DNA from: Azolla caroliniana
Lineage: Eukaryota > Polypodiophyta
Reading direction: 5' to 3'
DNA: 64,000 nucleotides
Assembly: GCA_043228905.1 (NCBI GenBank)
Contig: JBHGNT010000003.1
Coordinates: forward strand, 18,290,001 to 18,354,000
Below are positions 41,524-53,629 of the stretch, in pieces. The notes beneath the pieces are model-generated. The model was given only the letters and a program-made list of their open reading frames with translations. It had not been told where the DNA came from and searched no databases. Position 1 is the stretch's first letter. Every line of letters begins with the position of its first letter. The translations under genes were made by a program, and so were the position numbers.

Positions 41524-44500
41524 AGATTCCTCCATGTCCTCATTCACATAACTCAAGTATGTAGGTTCAGTCCTACTATCTTCATCGTCGAGGTGATTGA
41601 GGTCAGGATCCTCGTCTTGTCTTTTCTTGGAAATTTTTACTCATTTTCCCGCAATGGGTATGGCCAACCTTAATCTGTCTAGCTCCGCAAGGTGGTATGT
41701 GGCATTTTCGTTGGCACTTGTCGCCACATATGGTCAGAACCACCTTCTTGTGAACTTTCTTGTTTTCCTGTGTTGATTGTCAAGGATGTTGTTGTAGACC
41801 AATACCCAATCTCCTTCTTCGATATTCTTGGGACGTAGTCGATGTGTCTTGCCGAACCGAATCTTGTTCCTCACTCGGGCTACCTCCATCATCTTTCGTG
41901 CTTTTTCTAAATCTTCAGGCCTTCTTTCAAGTTGCCTTATCCGTGCCGCTAATAATTCTTCTTGGCTCATCTCATTTTCCCATGGTATAGGTACCCATGA
42001 GGCGATCATCCTTTCGATGGGCATTACTGGCTTCTGTCCATACATAAGCTTTGTTGGCATATACCCTGTCTCTGAACTGTGTGTAGTTCTATTGGCTCAC
42101 AAGGCATAGGGCAATAGTCGTGGCCAGTTCCCGACTCGACCGTTGCATGCTCGTACGATGACTTTGACGATTGGTCCATGCTCTCACTCGATCTTCCCAT
42201 TCGCTTCTGGATTGTAGGCAGTCGTGAGTGAGAGCTTCACGCCTAGTCGTTCGAAGAGCTCCGTTGTTTCATGTACATTCAACTCCCTTCGATCGGCCAC
42301 TATCTTTCCCACACATCCGTATCGGCAGACAACCTCTTCGAGTAGAAATTTGCAAACAACTGACATCGTCTTATTTGCCAAGGCCCGTCCTTCCACTTGA
42401 TTTGCCAGAACTAAGTACTTCATTTTTCCCACTCTCATTGGCATCGAGACTAGATCCACCATCCATTTGAAGTGTATGGTGAACCGGTATGTCGGTCGTA
42501 CCTCATCACGATGACGTATGTTCGAATGTACTTGGCAAGTTTCGCATGTGGACACAAAATGGAGTACATCTTTGTACATGCTTGGCCACCAATACTTCTC
42601 CTTCAACTTTTCGAATGTCACCCATGTTCGTCTATGACCTGCCCAAGGACTCTCGTGGAATTCAGTCATCAGCTTCACTTGCTCTTCTTTCTTCACCACC
42701 ACTCGACGTGGCATTCCTCTCCTTCTTTTTGGGTGTCGCCCATGGAATTCTCCCTTCAGGAAGTAGTGGTAAGCTTTCTTCCGGATTCGTAGAGCCTCCT
42801 CCTTCGTCAACAAAGCATCCGCCATCATTGTTCTTAAGAATCTGTCGATTAGTAACCACTCTCCTTTGTACTCGTCCTCGTTGAAAGCATGGAGGGTTAG
42901 CGTGCCCTTGTCTTCTGTCGATAGTCGGGCGATCTTGAAGAAATCAAGGGTGACGTCTTCATCTTCTGAAACCATGTTACATTCATTCTCAAATCTTGCC
43001 CTCGATAGCATGTCAGCCATGGCATTCTTCTTTCCTACAATGTCGCAGATCTCTGTGTTTAAAGACTTGATATAGGCGATCCACCTTAGCATAGCTAGAT
43101 CTAGTGTTGCACATCCTGAGGTCATCCCGAGGATTGGGAGACAATCTTTCTCAATTATCACTTCCGACCCGATTAGGTAGTCTTTGTCCATCTTCACTGT
43201 AGACACAATACCCCAAAGTTCCCACTTGACTTGGTCGTATCTTTGTTGTCGTTCGCTGAGAACCTTTGCTCCGAACCGGATGGCATACCACACATTATCT
43301 TCTCCTTCTTGGTTGATGACCCACCTGATTCCAGTTGGGCTCATATCTACAGTCACATAAATCAGCTTTCTTTCGGTATAGTCGGCCTTTCTTAGTGTTG
43401 GAGCTTCAAGAAGTAGTTCCTTCAATCTTCACATCGCGTTTGTATGCTCGTCTCGCCATTCGAACTTCATTCTTTTCTTTAGCAATCCATATAATGGCTC
43501 GACAACATGACCGTAGTGCGGAATCCAGATATGATAAATCAAGCATGCTCCAAGGAACCTTCGAACCTCTGTTTGGGTTACACATTCTTCTTTCATGTCC
43601 TAGATTGCGTTCACCTTGGATGGCGAAGGCTTTTGGCTGTATGCTCCACACAAGTGACCTACCACGAAGATCTCTGGTTGCCCGAATGCAGATTTTTCTC
43701 CCGAAAATGTCAAATTCGCATCTTCGAGCCTTTGGAGCACCTTCTCACAATCTTTCATATGATCCACGACGAACTTTCTACACCCTTCCTTATCTTTTGA
43801 TTCATCCTTCTCCTCACCCGAACATTCTTTTATTGGAATATCATCCAAGAATGGCATCGTGATGCTTGGGATGCAATCCTTCAAGCCTTGTTCATGGTAT
43901 TCACCATATGAGCCACCGAGTTCGTTGCACCTTGAGGTAAGGTACACATCCTCACAAGCCCGATCGAAGTCCTCATGGTTGTAATGTCACGACTATCGAT
44001 TGCCAACTGGAATTGATCGTATCTAGAGTAGAGATCGCCAATGGAGTAGATGGACCGGCCCACAAACGCCTCAGCAAATTCATCCACACTCGGACTAATT
44101 CCAACATTCCGAATTGTCACCTTGTTGATGGCTTGAAGATCCTGGATGAATGACAATGATCCATTCTTCTTTGGCACCGTGAACCACGTATTAGAATAAG
44201 GAGCATTCAACGGTTCCAAAATTCCCGTTTTCACCTTCTCTTTTAAGAGCTCGATAAGCTTCAGTAGGTATGCTCTCGGAACCGGTATCGGTTTCTAATT
44301 CCAAGGCACATGCGGCACCGTGAAGATCACCATCAATTCTACCATCCTTGGATCATCATATCCGATTTCCTGTGGGAGAAAAGCGAAAGCCTTCCCATGT
44401 TTTTCAAGCATTCCGCAGAACATTCGCTCCTCTTCAGGGAGGAGGAAATCCTCCTTTCCAACTCTTAGCTTTCTTTTTTTCTCTTCAGTGAAGACGTGAC

Positions 44501-45868
44501 CTATTGACTTTGGATCCCTTAAGCTTGGATCATTATTGACTTCCTTCATCTTTTGCCAGCTATCTTTTGGTAGCAGAACCGCAACTGGCTTGATATTTCT
44601 ATCCACCGTTTTATATTTTGTGTTAACTTCAGCTTCCTCCATCAAGATGCTTCAATGGTATTCATCGATGATTGCGTACATGTTGACAGAGTTAACCGAA
44701 ATCACATGTTGATTGTGAAGATAGCTCAAGTCCAGGACTTCCTCGATTTTGCCAATGGTGTCGTTAAATGAGGCTTCTTCCATAATATGAGTCACAAATT
44801 CTTCTTCTTCTATTATGTTCTCTTCTTTCAGCATCTTCTCGAAGTCTTGTATCTGACGCTTGTCCTTCTTGTTGGGTAGTACTACTTTACATGCGCCACT
44901 AGGTGTGACACATGTTGCTTCTCCTTGCAATCCATGCACTCTACTTTCTTGTGGGGACTTGTGATCACTTGGACTATTTGTGCTCCATTCTTCAATAGTC
45001 CGCTCTAAAAGTCCAAGGATTCGCCTCCAAGGCTATCTCGATTTCTGTCATGATTAGCTCACACCGTTAGGAATTGAACATATCTTTGACTATCAAGACT
45101 CTTGATTCGCGCGAAGGCTGCTCCATTATCGAACACCTTAGTCTCCATCCGGGATGATGTGATGTATGGTTGTCCAAGGATGACAGGATGCGAAGCCGAT
45201 TCTTGCACGAAGAAGTGTTGATCCATCTCCACATCCCCAATCGTGACTTTAACATTTGGGCAAGCTCCGTACAAGTCCTCTGTGGCCTTTGTTGCCACTC
45301 GAATCTTCCATTCGTGGTTTGTATTAATTGGCCATCTTCCATTTTTGGAGAACTCAGTTGACATGAGGTTGATGTCCAAGCCATGGTCAATCAAGGCTAC
45401 CACATTCTCTTTCTTCTCCCCGATCTTCATTGGCGTGTCCGTTGTCGCTCGTGCCCAATGAGGTCAAGTATAGTGGCTGTCCACCATATCTTCATCGACT
45501 TCGTCCCTTGCCATCGTTATGACGTTTGTTTTGGCTTTTAATGGCTTCTCTTCTTCCTCGTCCGATTGTTGTCTTTTTCTCTTTACAAGGTCCACGATCA
45601 TATCATGGAACTCCTTTTTCGTAATGTCGAGCAATTCCTTCAAGGACAAGGTCACATGACTATCGAGAACATGTTCCTCGAGAATCTTCTTCAGATCTGT
45701 TGTTTGCTCTATGTCCAACTTTAGCTTATAGGTAGGCATAGTTCTTGTTCCAAGCAGGTTCTTCGACTCCATTTCTTTGACTCGTTTGCTCGACTCCCCT
45801 TTTTGACTTGAATCTCCTTCCTCCGTTTGTAAAGCTCGACTCGTTTCTGTATCTTCTTTCTTTTTCAC
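41524..45868 (-). pseudogene. Element G protease-RT-RNase H-integrase
   Basis: In order on the minus strand: an acidic and basic pre-protease region (45464-45868); protease with ALIDHGLDINLMS and HPVILGQPYI (the catalytic D-S/T-G reads DHG); a long linker; RT with FTVPKKNGSLSFIQDLQAIN and the active box MPFLDDIPIKEC (near 43840); RNase H with YVTVDMSPTGIRWVINQEG and ADMLSRARFENE; integrase with HHCC (HRRTWVTFEKL; CETCQVH), FKWMVDLVSMPM, VADRRELNVHET and TTAYNPEANGKIE. The tail includes RPKNIEEGDWVLVYNN and ends near 41524 at EDMEESN. Breaks: TGA near 45460, stops near 44294, 43600, 42184 and 42090, plus frame changes near 44650 and 43900. Confidence 0.9.
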
Positions 45869-45887
45869 GCTTCTTGTTTCATGTCCG

Positions 45888-46346
45888 TGTTACTCCTAAG
45901 GGCCGGACAATAGCCTAACACAGGGTGTCTACGGAAGACACTTCACCAAAGGGTGTTACAGCGAGGTAACTTAGACTAACGATTGATCAGACCTTTATCA
46001 ACTACTTAAGCAACATATCATGAATCTTAATACATGCGTAAGATAGAAAGTAATTAGCACAGAACGGTAATCAATACATAGAGATAAGACAATAGGGCTT
46101 TATTAATTATCCGTCCGATTTACAATGTAACCGGGCCTTTTTATAGATCATCGGCTCTGCATACAAAACGCTGCCAACCGGGACACTGATATGAACCGGT
46201 TCGGATCCAGATCGGCATACCGATTCCGGTCTGTCCGTTCACTTCTCAAAATATACTTAATTATGTAATATTCTAATAACAGCTTCCGATAATTCCTGCC
46301 CTTTCACATTCTGGACTGTCCTCCACTCCTTGCCGGTTGGCTAACA
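45888..46346 (-). repeat. 3' LTR of element H
   Basis: Plus-strand ends TGTTACTCCTAAGGGCC and CCGGTTGGCTAACA give a 459-bp LTR. It contains GCCTTTTTATAGATC (TATA-like). No clear polypurine tract precedes it, and no second copy is available, so the ends rest on TG/CA rules and on where the G protein resumes. Confidence 0.55.
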
Positions 46347-46433
46347 CATGGCACGCCCGTGGGAAAGTACCTTGTACGTCGAATCCCACTATCTGGCCTT
46401 CAATCCTTGTCCAAAATGTCTAGAATGCTCTGA

Positions 46434-49400
46434 TCAAGGGGCTCTAAGGGTTCTTCGGAAAGCTGATCGGATTGCTGCTCCTGCTGCTCCTCCGTTGGTT
46501 GTGGCCGTTGCTCCGGCTGCTACTCCGTTGGCTGTTGCTGTTGCTCCTGTTGCTGCATGGTCTCCGGCTCTTCTGGGCGTTGCTCCTTCGATAGCTGCTC
46601 CGTTGGCTATGGGTTGCTGCTCCGTTGGCTGTTGTTGTTGCTCCTGCTGCGGCGCAGTCTCTGGCTCTTCTGGGCGTTGCTCCTCCGATAGCTGTTGTCC
46701 GGCTCTCGGTGCCGGCAGTTGTTGCGGATATTCCTCCCTTGGCTGCTCCTCCTGAGTTAAATCCGGTTGGCTTGTCCCAACCTTGCCTCTGTCCATCCTT
46801 TGCTCCAACGATGGCTCTTCATCACTGAGATTGATTGTTGCCGCGCTCTTTGTCGCCTCTTGCCGTAGCCTCTCCTTTTCATAACTTTCAAACTGGATTT
46901 GGTTATCCAGCCGATCATCGTCCAGTTGTGCCACTAGTTGCCCGACCACTGCTATTTGTTCATCAGCCAACGCTACGAAGTCATCTGCCAATTCATCTTT
47001 CACGGCAACAAAGTCTTCCTTTTCCAACTTATAGAACTCATCTCCTTCCCTTTGCCGGTTTTCTGTGTCCGCCCTCAGCAACTGTAGCTCGGCAGCATGC
47101 TTCGCCCATTTCGACCACCATAATACTAAGTTGTCTTCAATCAAGCGCTTCGTTCGATTCTTCCATGCTTGTACAATGCACCGGATCCACTCCAGCCCAA
47201 TCTTTGATTTGTCTTCTATGGCCTGCCGTTCATCTTTCAACTGTTTCATCAAGTTTGTAGTTACCACCTCTTGGTCCTTGTAGCGCCACAGTTGATTCTG
47301 ATAGGTTGTCTGCACTCTTTGTAAGACCATGGTGGCGCGTTCCATTTCCGCATGATGTTGTATCTGGAGTTCCAGGCGTTCCTGCGCCGCTTCAGTTCGT
47401 ATATTCGCCTTCTCAGCCCGTTCTTCTGCTAGTGCCGTCTCCGCCCGTTGCACTTCATTCCGGAGCTCGAACATCTTCTCCTGCTGCCGGTCGTTGTCGG
47501 TGATGAGCTTTTTGTATTTTACCTCGACATGTTTATAATCCTGGTGCAGGCGGTCAAAATCGTCAGTTTTCAACTTCAGCTTCAGATTGATTTGGCGGCG
47601 AGCTCGGTCTTCCCTATCCTTTTGTTGCCCAAGCTCTTCTTTGAGCCTCTCTATCTCTGTTTCCGCCATCCTTCGGAGTTTAGCCTTCCCTTGCAACTAT
47701 TTTTCTTTCTCTTCCTTAAGCTGGTCATAAGCTTGGTGTCCCTTCCGTAAGCTTTCTTCTACTCGGCGGAGGTTGTCGGCAGTCTTCCGTTGTTCCTCCT
47801 CCGCCGCTATTTTTAATTCTCTTTCCCTGGCCCATAATGCTTCCTGTGTGGCCATGTCTTCTTTGGGAACGACAAGCTCTTGAGCTTGCACTGTAATTGT
47901 ATCTGGGATTGTTTACGTCACTGGGGTCGTATTATTATGTACAATTGTCGGTGTTTCATTATTCTGTACATGTACCGGAGGCACCGGTTCTTGTTCCTAG
48001 GGTCTTGTTATGACCATCTTAGCCAATTCTTCCGTGGCTATTTCCAATTCTTGTTCCAAGCTCTGAATCCTTGACGAGGCCTTCTCTAGTTCTCCGGTTG
48101 TGGCTAGCAACCGGTCCAATTGTGCTTTCTCTTCTGCCTCCATAGAATGGACCACTCCGGCTATTTGCTCACCGATCCACCGCAACCATTGGCTGTCGGT
48201 GCCTTGTTGTTGTGTCCATGCGAAGGGTTGGCCGATTTCTGCGCTTGGCAGTGGCTGATCTTGTCTGGTTACGTCGATTGGCAACTCTGGCTTCGGTTGG
48301 TTACCACTTGGCAGTTCCGGCTCTGGTTGTTCCTCAGTTGGCTGTTCCAGCTTTGGTTGGTCCTAGTGTGCCGGTGGTGTAGACAACTAAATCACCGGCT
48401 CTTGAATCACGGGTCTTATATTGTAGACACCTGCGCAGGGAATTCTGTGACTGGTTCTATTCGAACCGGTTCCGATTCCACTCTTGGCTCTGGGCCCTCA
48501 GTGCAGGGTATCAACGTCCTATCCTTCTCTGGACCCAATTGCTCCCCGACATGGTTTGCAGTGCTCTTCTTCTGGCGCCGTTGGAGGTGCTTGTTGGGCT
48601 CCTCCTCCATTTCATCCTTCTGAGTCCCAAGATTGATTTTCATTGCCAAGGGATCTGGCTCCTGTTGACCTGGTCGGCGCAATGTAATCTTTATTGGTTG
48701 TGCCGGTGTTTCCTCCTGTGTCTCCCCCTGGTTAGGTCGCTCTTTCGTCGTTTTCTCACTGTTGGCCTCCTTCCCTTTGGTTACCCTAGCAGCCAATAGT
48801 TGTTGCCGTTTTGAAGCCGTTTTGGGGGTTCCTTCAGTTGATCTCCCCCGCTTCTTCGCCGTGATGAGCTCCACTGGTGGTGTTAATAGTGTGAGCCATT
48901 GCACCACCGCCGTCCATATTTTCCTGCCATCCTTCCCTCTTACCGAGTCGATGGCCGCGCGCAGTCCGTCGGCGATAAGCATCGACCAGTCCACCTGTAT
49001 ACCCTCATATGTGGCTATAATAAAACCTGCTCTATCTCTAGGCATTGCCGGGGGTCGAGGGTACACATGGCCAAACTCATGGAGTACATGAGAAATCTCT
49101 CGGAATAGGCCATCCTCGCCGACCTGTGTGTGATATGCCTTGCTGGCAAAAGAGTACTCACCAAGGTATTTCATGAGCTGCTCCGAGGTAGGGTTGTCGA
49201 TGGTGAAGATGCCGCCTTCGGGTAGGCCCGTGAGGGCCCGAATTGCCTCCTCTATGATTACTTCTGTGTCGATGTCTTTGACAACCTTTTCTGCCTCTTT
49301 GTGTGGTGGTGCCTCCATGATCCTCGAGAAACCTTCCAATCCGTGTTGCTTCAACCACTTCTTGGCTGCCTCAGAGAGTGCCATGCAGTCCATTTCTCCT

Positions 49401-49531
49401 TCTGAATCGATGGGTGCTAGTGAGGTAGGTGCGTTAGTGGGCTCTGGGTGCTCGCGTCTGATTATCTTTAATCGCCTGTGTGCGTTTGCAATTCTCTGTT
49501 CGCGAAATGAGAAGGCCTCCTTTCTCGATTC
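46434..49531 (-). pseudogene. Extra ORF of element H between pol and 3' LTR: globular N-terminus plus long coiled coil
   Basis: The frame is open from just after a TAG at 49532-49534. Either the ATG at 49393 is the start or the TAG is decay of CAG and the ORF began further up. About 200 residues form a globular domain (KKWLKQHGLEGFSRIMEAPP; YEGIQVDWSMLIADGLRAAI; WTAVVQWLTLLTPPVE) whose wording recalls plant transposon-associated domains (similar in layout to PF20167-type proteins; inference). Then comes a basic, nuclear-signal-like stretch (ITAKKRGRST), a linker with ITLRRPGQQEPD, and, after decay stops (TAA near 48414, TAG near 48390, 48364 and 47998, TAA near 47912, TAG near 47697), a long heptad-rich coiled coil (ETEIERLKEELGQQKDRE onward to about 46850) and a Q/P/A-rich tail. 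All stops are consistent with decay of one ORF of at least 980 codons. Function unknown. Confidence 0.7.
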
Positions 49532-49534
49532 CTA

Positions 49535-49958
49535 CGCATGTGCACGTCGTGTACTATAATAGCAATGAAGTGCCCCGTGGCGGCGTTTTAATGCGCTATA
49601 AATAGCCCACTTCATGGCTTTTCAAAGTGCCCGTTCACTTCTCCCTTGTCATGGCATGTGGCCGTTCGCTCCTTGCCATCGCATGATTTGATCTGATTCG
49701 ATTTCCTTTCTTTTTCTTTTTCTTTTTCTTCTTCTTTTTTCTTTTTATTTATTTATTTATTTATTTTTAAATTCAATCTTGTTAATCCGTATCCGGCCCA
49801 AACAGACCCTTCTCTGGCTTGTGGTCCCTTTCACCAGTTTCGTGCTTGCCGATTGCTTGACCGGTTATCGTCTCGTCGTGCTTACCACTGTCTAGTTCGG
49901 TGTCAACCTTTGTCTATTCAAACCGGTTTCTTGGCATGGGTCCATAATATGGTTTGAG
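49535..49958. other. Spacer between element H pol and its extra ORF
   Basis: Contains a pyrimidine tract (TTTCTTTTTCTTTTTC, then TTTATTTATTTATTTATT, about 49706-49768) and GCTATAAATAGCC at 49598-49610, which reads as a TATA-type box on either strand. A separate promoter for the extra ORF is possible but unproven. Confidence 0.4.
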
Positions 49959-52935
49959 TCAAAACCCATTGACCCATTTACCCATAACTTCTTCAGTGAG
50001 TGTCCCTAGCTGGTAGGAACCGTTGAACTCTTGTGTAATCCAATATGGTCTGGTCCACTGAAACCGTAGCTTCCCCGGCATCTTACCCATCTGGGTCTGG
50101 AATACAAGTACCGGCTTGTCGATCTCGAACATTTTTTCGTTACCTTTCCGGTGTCGATCGACAAATGCTTTCCTTCTCCATTGCTCCAGTTCCATGTGCA
50201 TCAGGTTGGCTATCCGGTGTTCCTCTAGTTCGCATAGTGCTACTAGCTGGATTGTTTCCGACTCCTTCTCGTTTAGGCGTTCCCGAACCTGTAACCGCAA
50301 ATTGGGAACTTGGAATTCAATCGGCATTACCGCTTCCAATCCGAATGCTAATCAGAAAGGCGTTGTCTGGATACTTGTCTTATATGTTGTCCGGTAGGCC
50401 CAGAGTGCACTGTGTAGCTTTGTATCCCAATCCGTCCGGTTCTTATTGACGATTTTCCGTAGGATGTTTTGTAGCGTCTTATTTGTGGATTCGGCTAATC
50501 CGTTGGCTTGTGGATAATACGAAGTGCTTCGCTTATGCACCACCGCATAGAATGTCGTCAAGCTCTCTACCACTTGTCCTAGGAAATGCCCACCTTGGTC
50601 GCTAATTAGCTCGATTCGACATCCATACCGGCACCAGATATACTCATATAAAAACTTTGTCGTGGATGTCGTGGTGTTGTCACGTAGTGCTTTGGCCTCC
50701 ACCCACTTGGTGCAGTAGTCCGTAGCGACAATCACGTATTAGTTGCCGGTTCTCATTGTTGGTGGTTTAAATGGGCCGACAAAGTCCAACCCCCATTTCT
50801 GAAATGGTTCCAATGGTAGCACCAGCTGGTGAGGCATTCTTGCCTATTCCGTTGGTTGGCCCATCCGCTAACCTAAATCGTATTCTTCAGCATACCGGAC
50901 AACGTCTTTTAATGTTGTCGGCCACCATAGGCCACTCTGCCATATTTTCCTTGTCGTAGCGTCCCCAGCATAATGCCCTTTGGCAACGCCGCAGTGTGCT
51001 TCGCGCAGTATTTGGTCTTTCTCGTTGCTGCGCACTGCGCGCCGCCATATGCCATCCACGCCTTTATGGTACAGTGTGTCCTGCAGTAGGCAGAAGTGCC
51101 GGCTTTGTACTGCTAATCGTTTCCCCTCGTCTTTGTTCATCTCCTCTAGAGGTAATCCGGTGCTCAGGAACTGGTGCATGTTAGTGAGCCACTTCTCCTC
51201 CTCGACGACCATACCATCTGTTGTCGTTTCTGCTGTGACCCTAAACAACTCTGCATCCGGAAACTCGTCTGGGACTCGGTCACCGGTTTCACTAACCGGC
51301 TCAAATAATCCGCAACCGCATGTTGTATGCCTGGCCGGTGAAATATCTCAAACTCAAATTCCTGTAATAATAACGTCCACCGGGCCACCTTACCCGTGAG
51401 TGATACTTTTGAGACCAAGTAAAGTAGCGCCAAATGGTCTGCATGAAAGGAAAATTTCCTGCCCAATAAATAGTGTCGGAACTTGGTGACGCTATATATC
51501 ATGCCCAAGGCTTCTCCTTCCGTCGTTGAGTAATTACGTTCCGCCTGGGACAGCTTCCGACTGGCATAATACACGGGCCGGTACCACTTCGGTTCGGTAA
51601 GCTACATTAATGCGCTCCCAATTGCTATGTCGGACGTGTCTACGAATACGTGGAATTCTTTAGACCAATCCAGAGGTTGCACCACCGGTGCTTGTGATAG
51701 TAGTACTTTTAATGCTCGGTAAGCCTTCTCTTCTGTGTCCGTCCATTGAAACGGTGTCCGGTGCACCGCAACATACAATGGTGTGGCCAGGTCTGCCAAA
51801 TACCGGAGCATCTGGCTATGCCACCGGATTTGTCCTAGGAACCGACTCAATGCTTTCGCCGTGGTGGGTGCCGGTGCCTCCAAAATTCCTTTGACCTTGT
51901 CCGGGTCTACTGCAATACCGTGCTTGCTAACGATGTGGCCTAGTAATGCACCGCTTGACACTCTGAACACGCATTTCGCCGGGTTAAGGCTTAACCAGTA
52001 AACCCTACATTTCTCAAGACATAGTTGGAGGTGTTGGAGGTGTTCCCCTTCCCAGCTGTACATGGTGAAATCGTCTGGCAACACCCGCATGAATGCTGGA
52101 ATAAATTCTCCGAAAATCTCCATGATTATCTGCTGAAAGGTTGTCGGCGCCGTTTTAAGTCCGAACATCATGACTATGACGACAAATACTCCCCATTAAG
52201 TAACAAAAGCGGTTTTCTCCTAGTCGTCGTGGTGCATCCAGATCTGATTGTAGCCGCTGAATCTGTCTAGGAAACTATAAACTTCGTGACCGGCTACTGC
52301 ATCCAGGACTCCATCCATAAAAGGGAGTGGGAAGGCATCGGTTACCGTTCCTGCATTGAACTTCCGGTAGTCGACAGATACCTTGATTTTTCCGTTCTTT
52401 TTCGGTATGACGACTAATAGACTCAACCATGTCGCCTTCTTGACCGGTCGGATGAACCCTACCCGTAACAATTTGTCAATTTCGTCCTTTACTTTTGCTG
52501 CATAATTAGGGTTCATCCGGTAGCGTAGTTGCGCGACCGGCCTGGCATCCTTACTCAGATGTATCTGGTGTTGATACAACTAAGGATCTAGCCCCTGCAT
52601 GTCCTCATAAGACCACGTGAATATGTCCCGAAACTCCTTTAATAAGGGGATCATTGTCGTCTTCCTTTCTGGAGTCATTTCTTTGGCGATGTGAACAGGT
52701 CTTGCGTCCTCTGCAGTGCCTAGGTTTACCTCTTCCAGCTGAGAGGCTTTTACGCGTTGAGATACTGCCAATTCCTTCTCCAAAGCTTCCTACACTTGTC
52801 GTAACTCTCTAATGGCTTCTTTATCCAGTTCTTCATTGGCATCCTCTAGTTGCATTATATATGGCTCAACTACTTTCGGTTGTCTTGTTTTCTCCGTGAC
52901 AATCGATCCTGCCAAGTCAGTGTTATCAACCCACT
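49959..52935 (-). pseudogene. Element H reverse transcriptase, RNase H and integrase
   Basis: Minus from 52935: a glutamate-rich linker, IFTWSYEDMQGLDP then TAG, LYQHQIHLSKDARPVAQLRY, FIRPVKKATWLSLLVVIPKK, SVDYRKFNAGTVTDAFPLPF, the box VLPDDFTMYS (where related elements have FLDDF), SSGALLGHIVSKHGI, WTDTEEKAYRALKVLLSQAP. RNase H has FHVFVDTSDIAIGSALM, TTEGEALGMIYSVTKFRHYL and AVADYLSRLV. Integrase has [44 protein letters not shown] and [15 protein letters not shown], ending at a stop at 49959. The first zinc cysteines of the integrase are partly lost (RYAEEYDLG). Stops at 52582, 52218 and 51602 are TAG and that at 52197 is TAA; frame changes are few. Confidence 0.9.
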
Positions 52936-53627
52936 AACGACGCTTGTCGAGCCTATTGCACGCCCGCTTCACCACAATCCAATTTACCACAAGCCCGTTT
53001 TCTTGGGTATCATCTTCAAGAAGAGTCCCCAATTCTCGTCTATCCTTCATATCCACAGCTTTCAAGAAGTACAAAGTCTTGTCCTCCTCTTGCAGCACTT
53101 GGTCTGTGTTGGGGAGACGACTAAACATCTAGTCAAATTCTTCATACACCCTCGAGGCACTCATCTTCTTATTTTTCTTCTCTATCCACTTCATCAAGGC
53201 ATGTCTAGTCATCCTAGACAAATCTTCTGTCACAAACTCTGCTAATATTGCTTTCTCGAACTCGGACTATGTTGTCTTGCCTTCTTGAAGCTCGATGGCG
53301 TGCCTTTGGATGTTGTTGGCAACCACTCTCTTGAAACTTGTGACTTGACGTGCTTCAAACACGTCCCTCTGATTCATCTCCCTTCTGTATGCATCAAGGA
53401 ACTTCATAATGTTCCTTCTGTCAAATTGACCCTCGAGCTCCACAACACGGTCGACAGCCTTCTCCATGCTCACATCATTGTCCCGAGATCTCATCATTTG
53501 TTCAACGATTAGCATCATCCTTTCGAACTCTCCTGCTTGATTGCTTGAGGATGTCATCTCCAAGTATCGGTCGATCCTCGACTTGATCCTTCCTACCGCC
53601 TCTTTCACGTCGGGTTCACCACTTAAT
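52936..53627 (-). pseudogene. Element G gag
   Basis: The minus frame starts next to the primer-binding site (SGEPDVKEAVGRIKSRIDRY) and continues ERMMLIVEQMMRSRDNDVS, ITKFLD-like IMKFLDAYRREMNQRD, then TAG near 53268, FEKAILAEFVTEDLSRM, a TAG near 53130, MFSRLPNTDQVLQEEDKTLY and ELGTLLEDDTQENGL, ending at RACNRLDKRR and a TAG. A standard CCHC knuckle was not seen. It matches the gag I know from the same moss/fern-type family as the pol at 41524-45868, which is why I join them across element H. Confidence 0.8.
53606..53621 (-). promoter_or_regulatory. Possible element G primer-binding site
   Basis: Minus strand TGGTGAACCCGACGTG begins with the TGG that pairs with the tRNA 3' CCA, eight bases from the LTR end at 53630. 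I could not assign the tRNA with certainty, and the stretch can also be read as gag codons. Confidence 0.45.
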
Positions 53628-53629
53628 TA

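Larger units (their letters stand above)
45888..52935 (-). mobile_element. Ty3/gypsy element H, 5'-truncated, nested in element G
   Basis: It carries pol (49959-52935), a long extra ORF (46434-49393) and a 3' LTR (45888-46346). It lies between gag and protease of element G. Its own 5' LTR, gag and protease are not present; G gag joins H pol directly near 52935. The RT wording differs from G and I, so it is a third Ty3/gypsy lineage. It has a classical gypsy RNase H but no second, archaeal-type one that I could see. Confidence 0.85.

Noticed and set aside
46348-46755. Alanine/cysteine-rich plus-strand frame (135 codons)
   Set aside because: Antisense of the Q/P/A-rich tail of the element H extra ORF.
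45888-52935. Element H and element G as one single gypsy element
   Set aside because: There are two complete sets of RT, RNase H and integrase of different wording, and a gag interrupted between them, so two elements are required.
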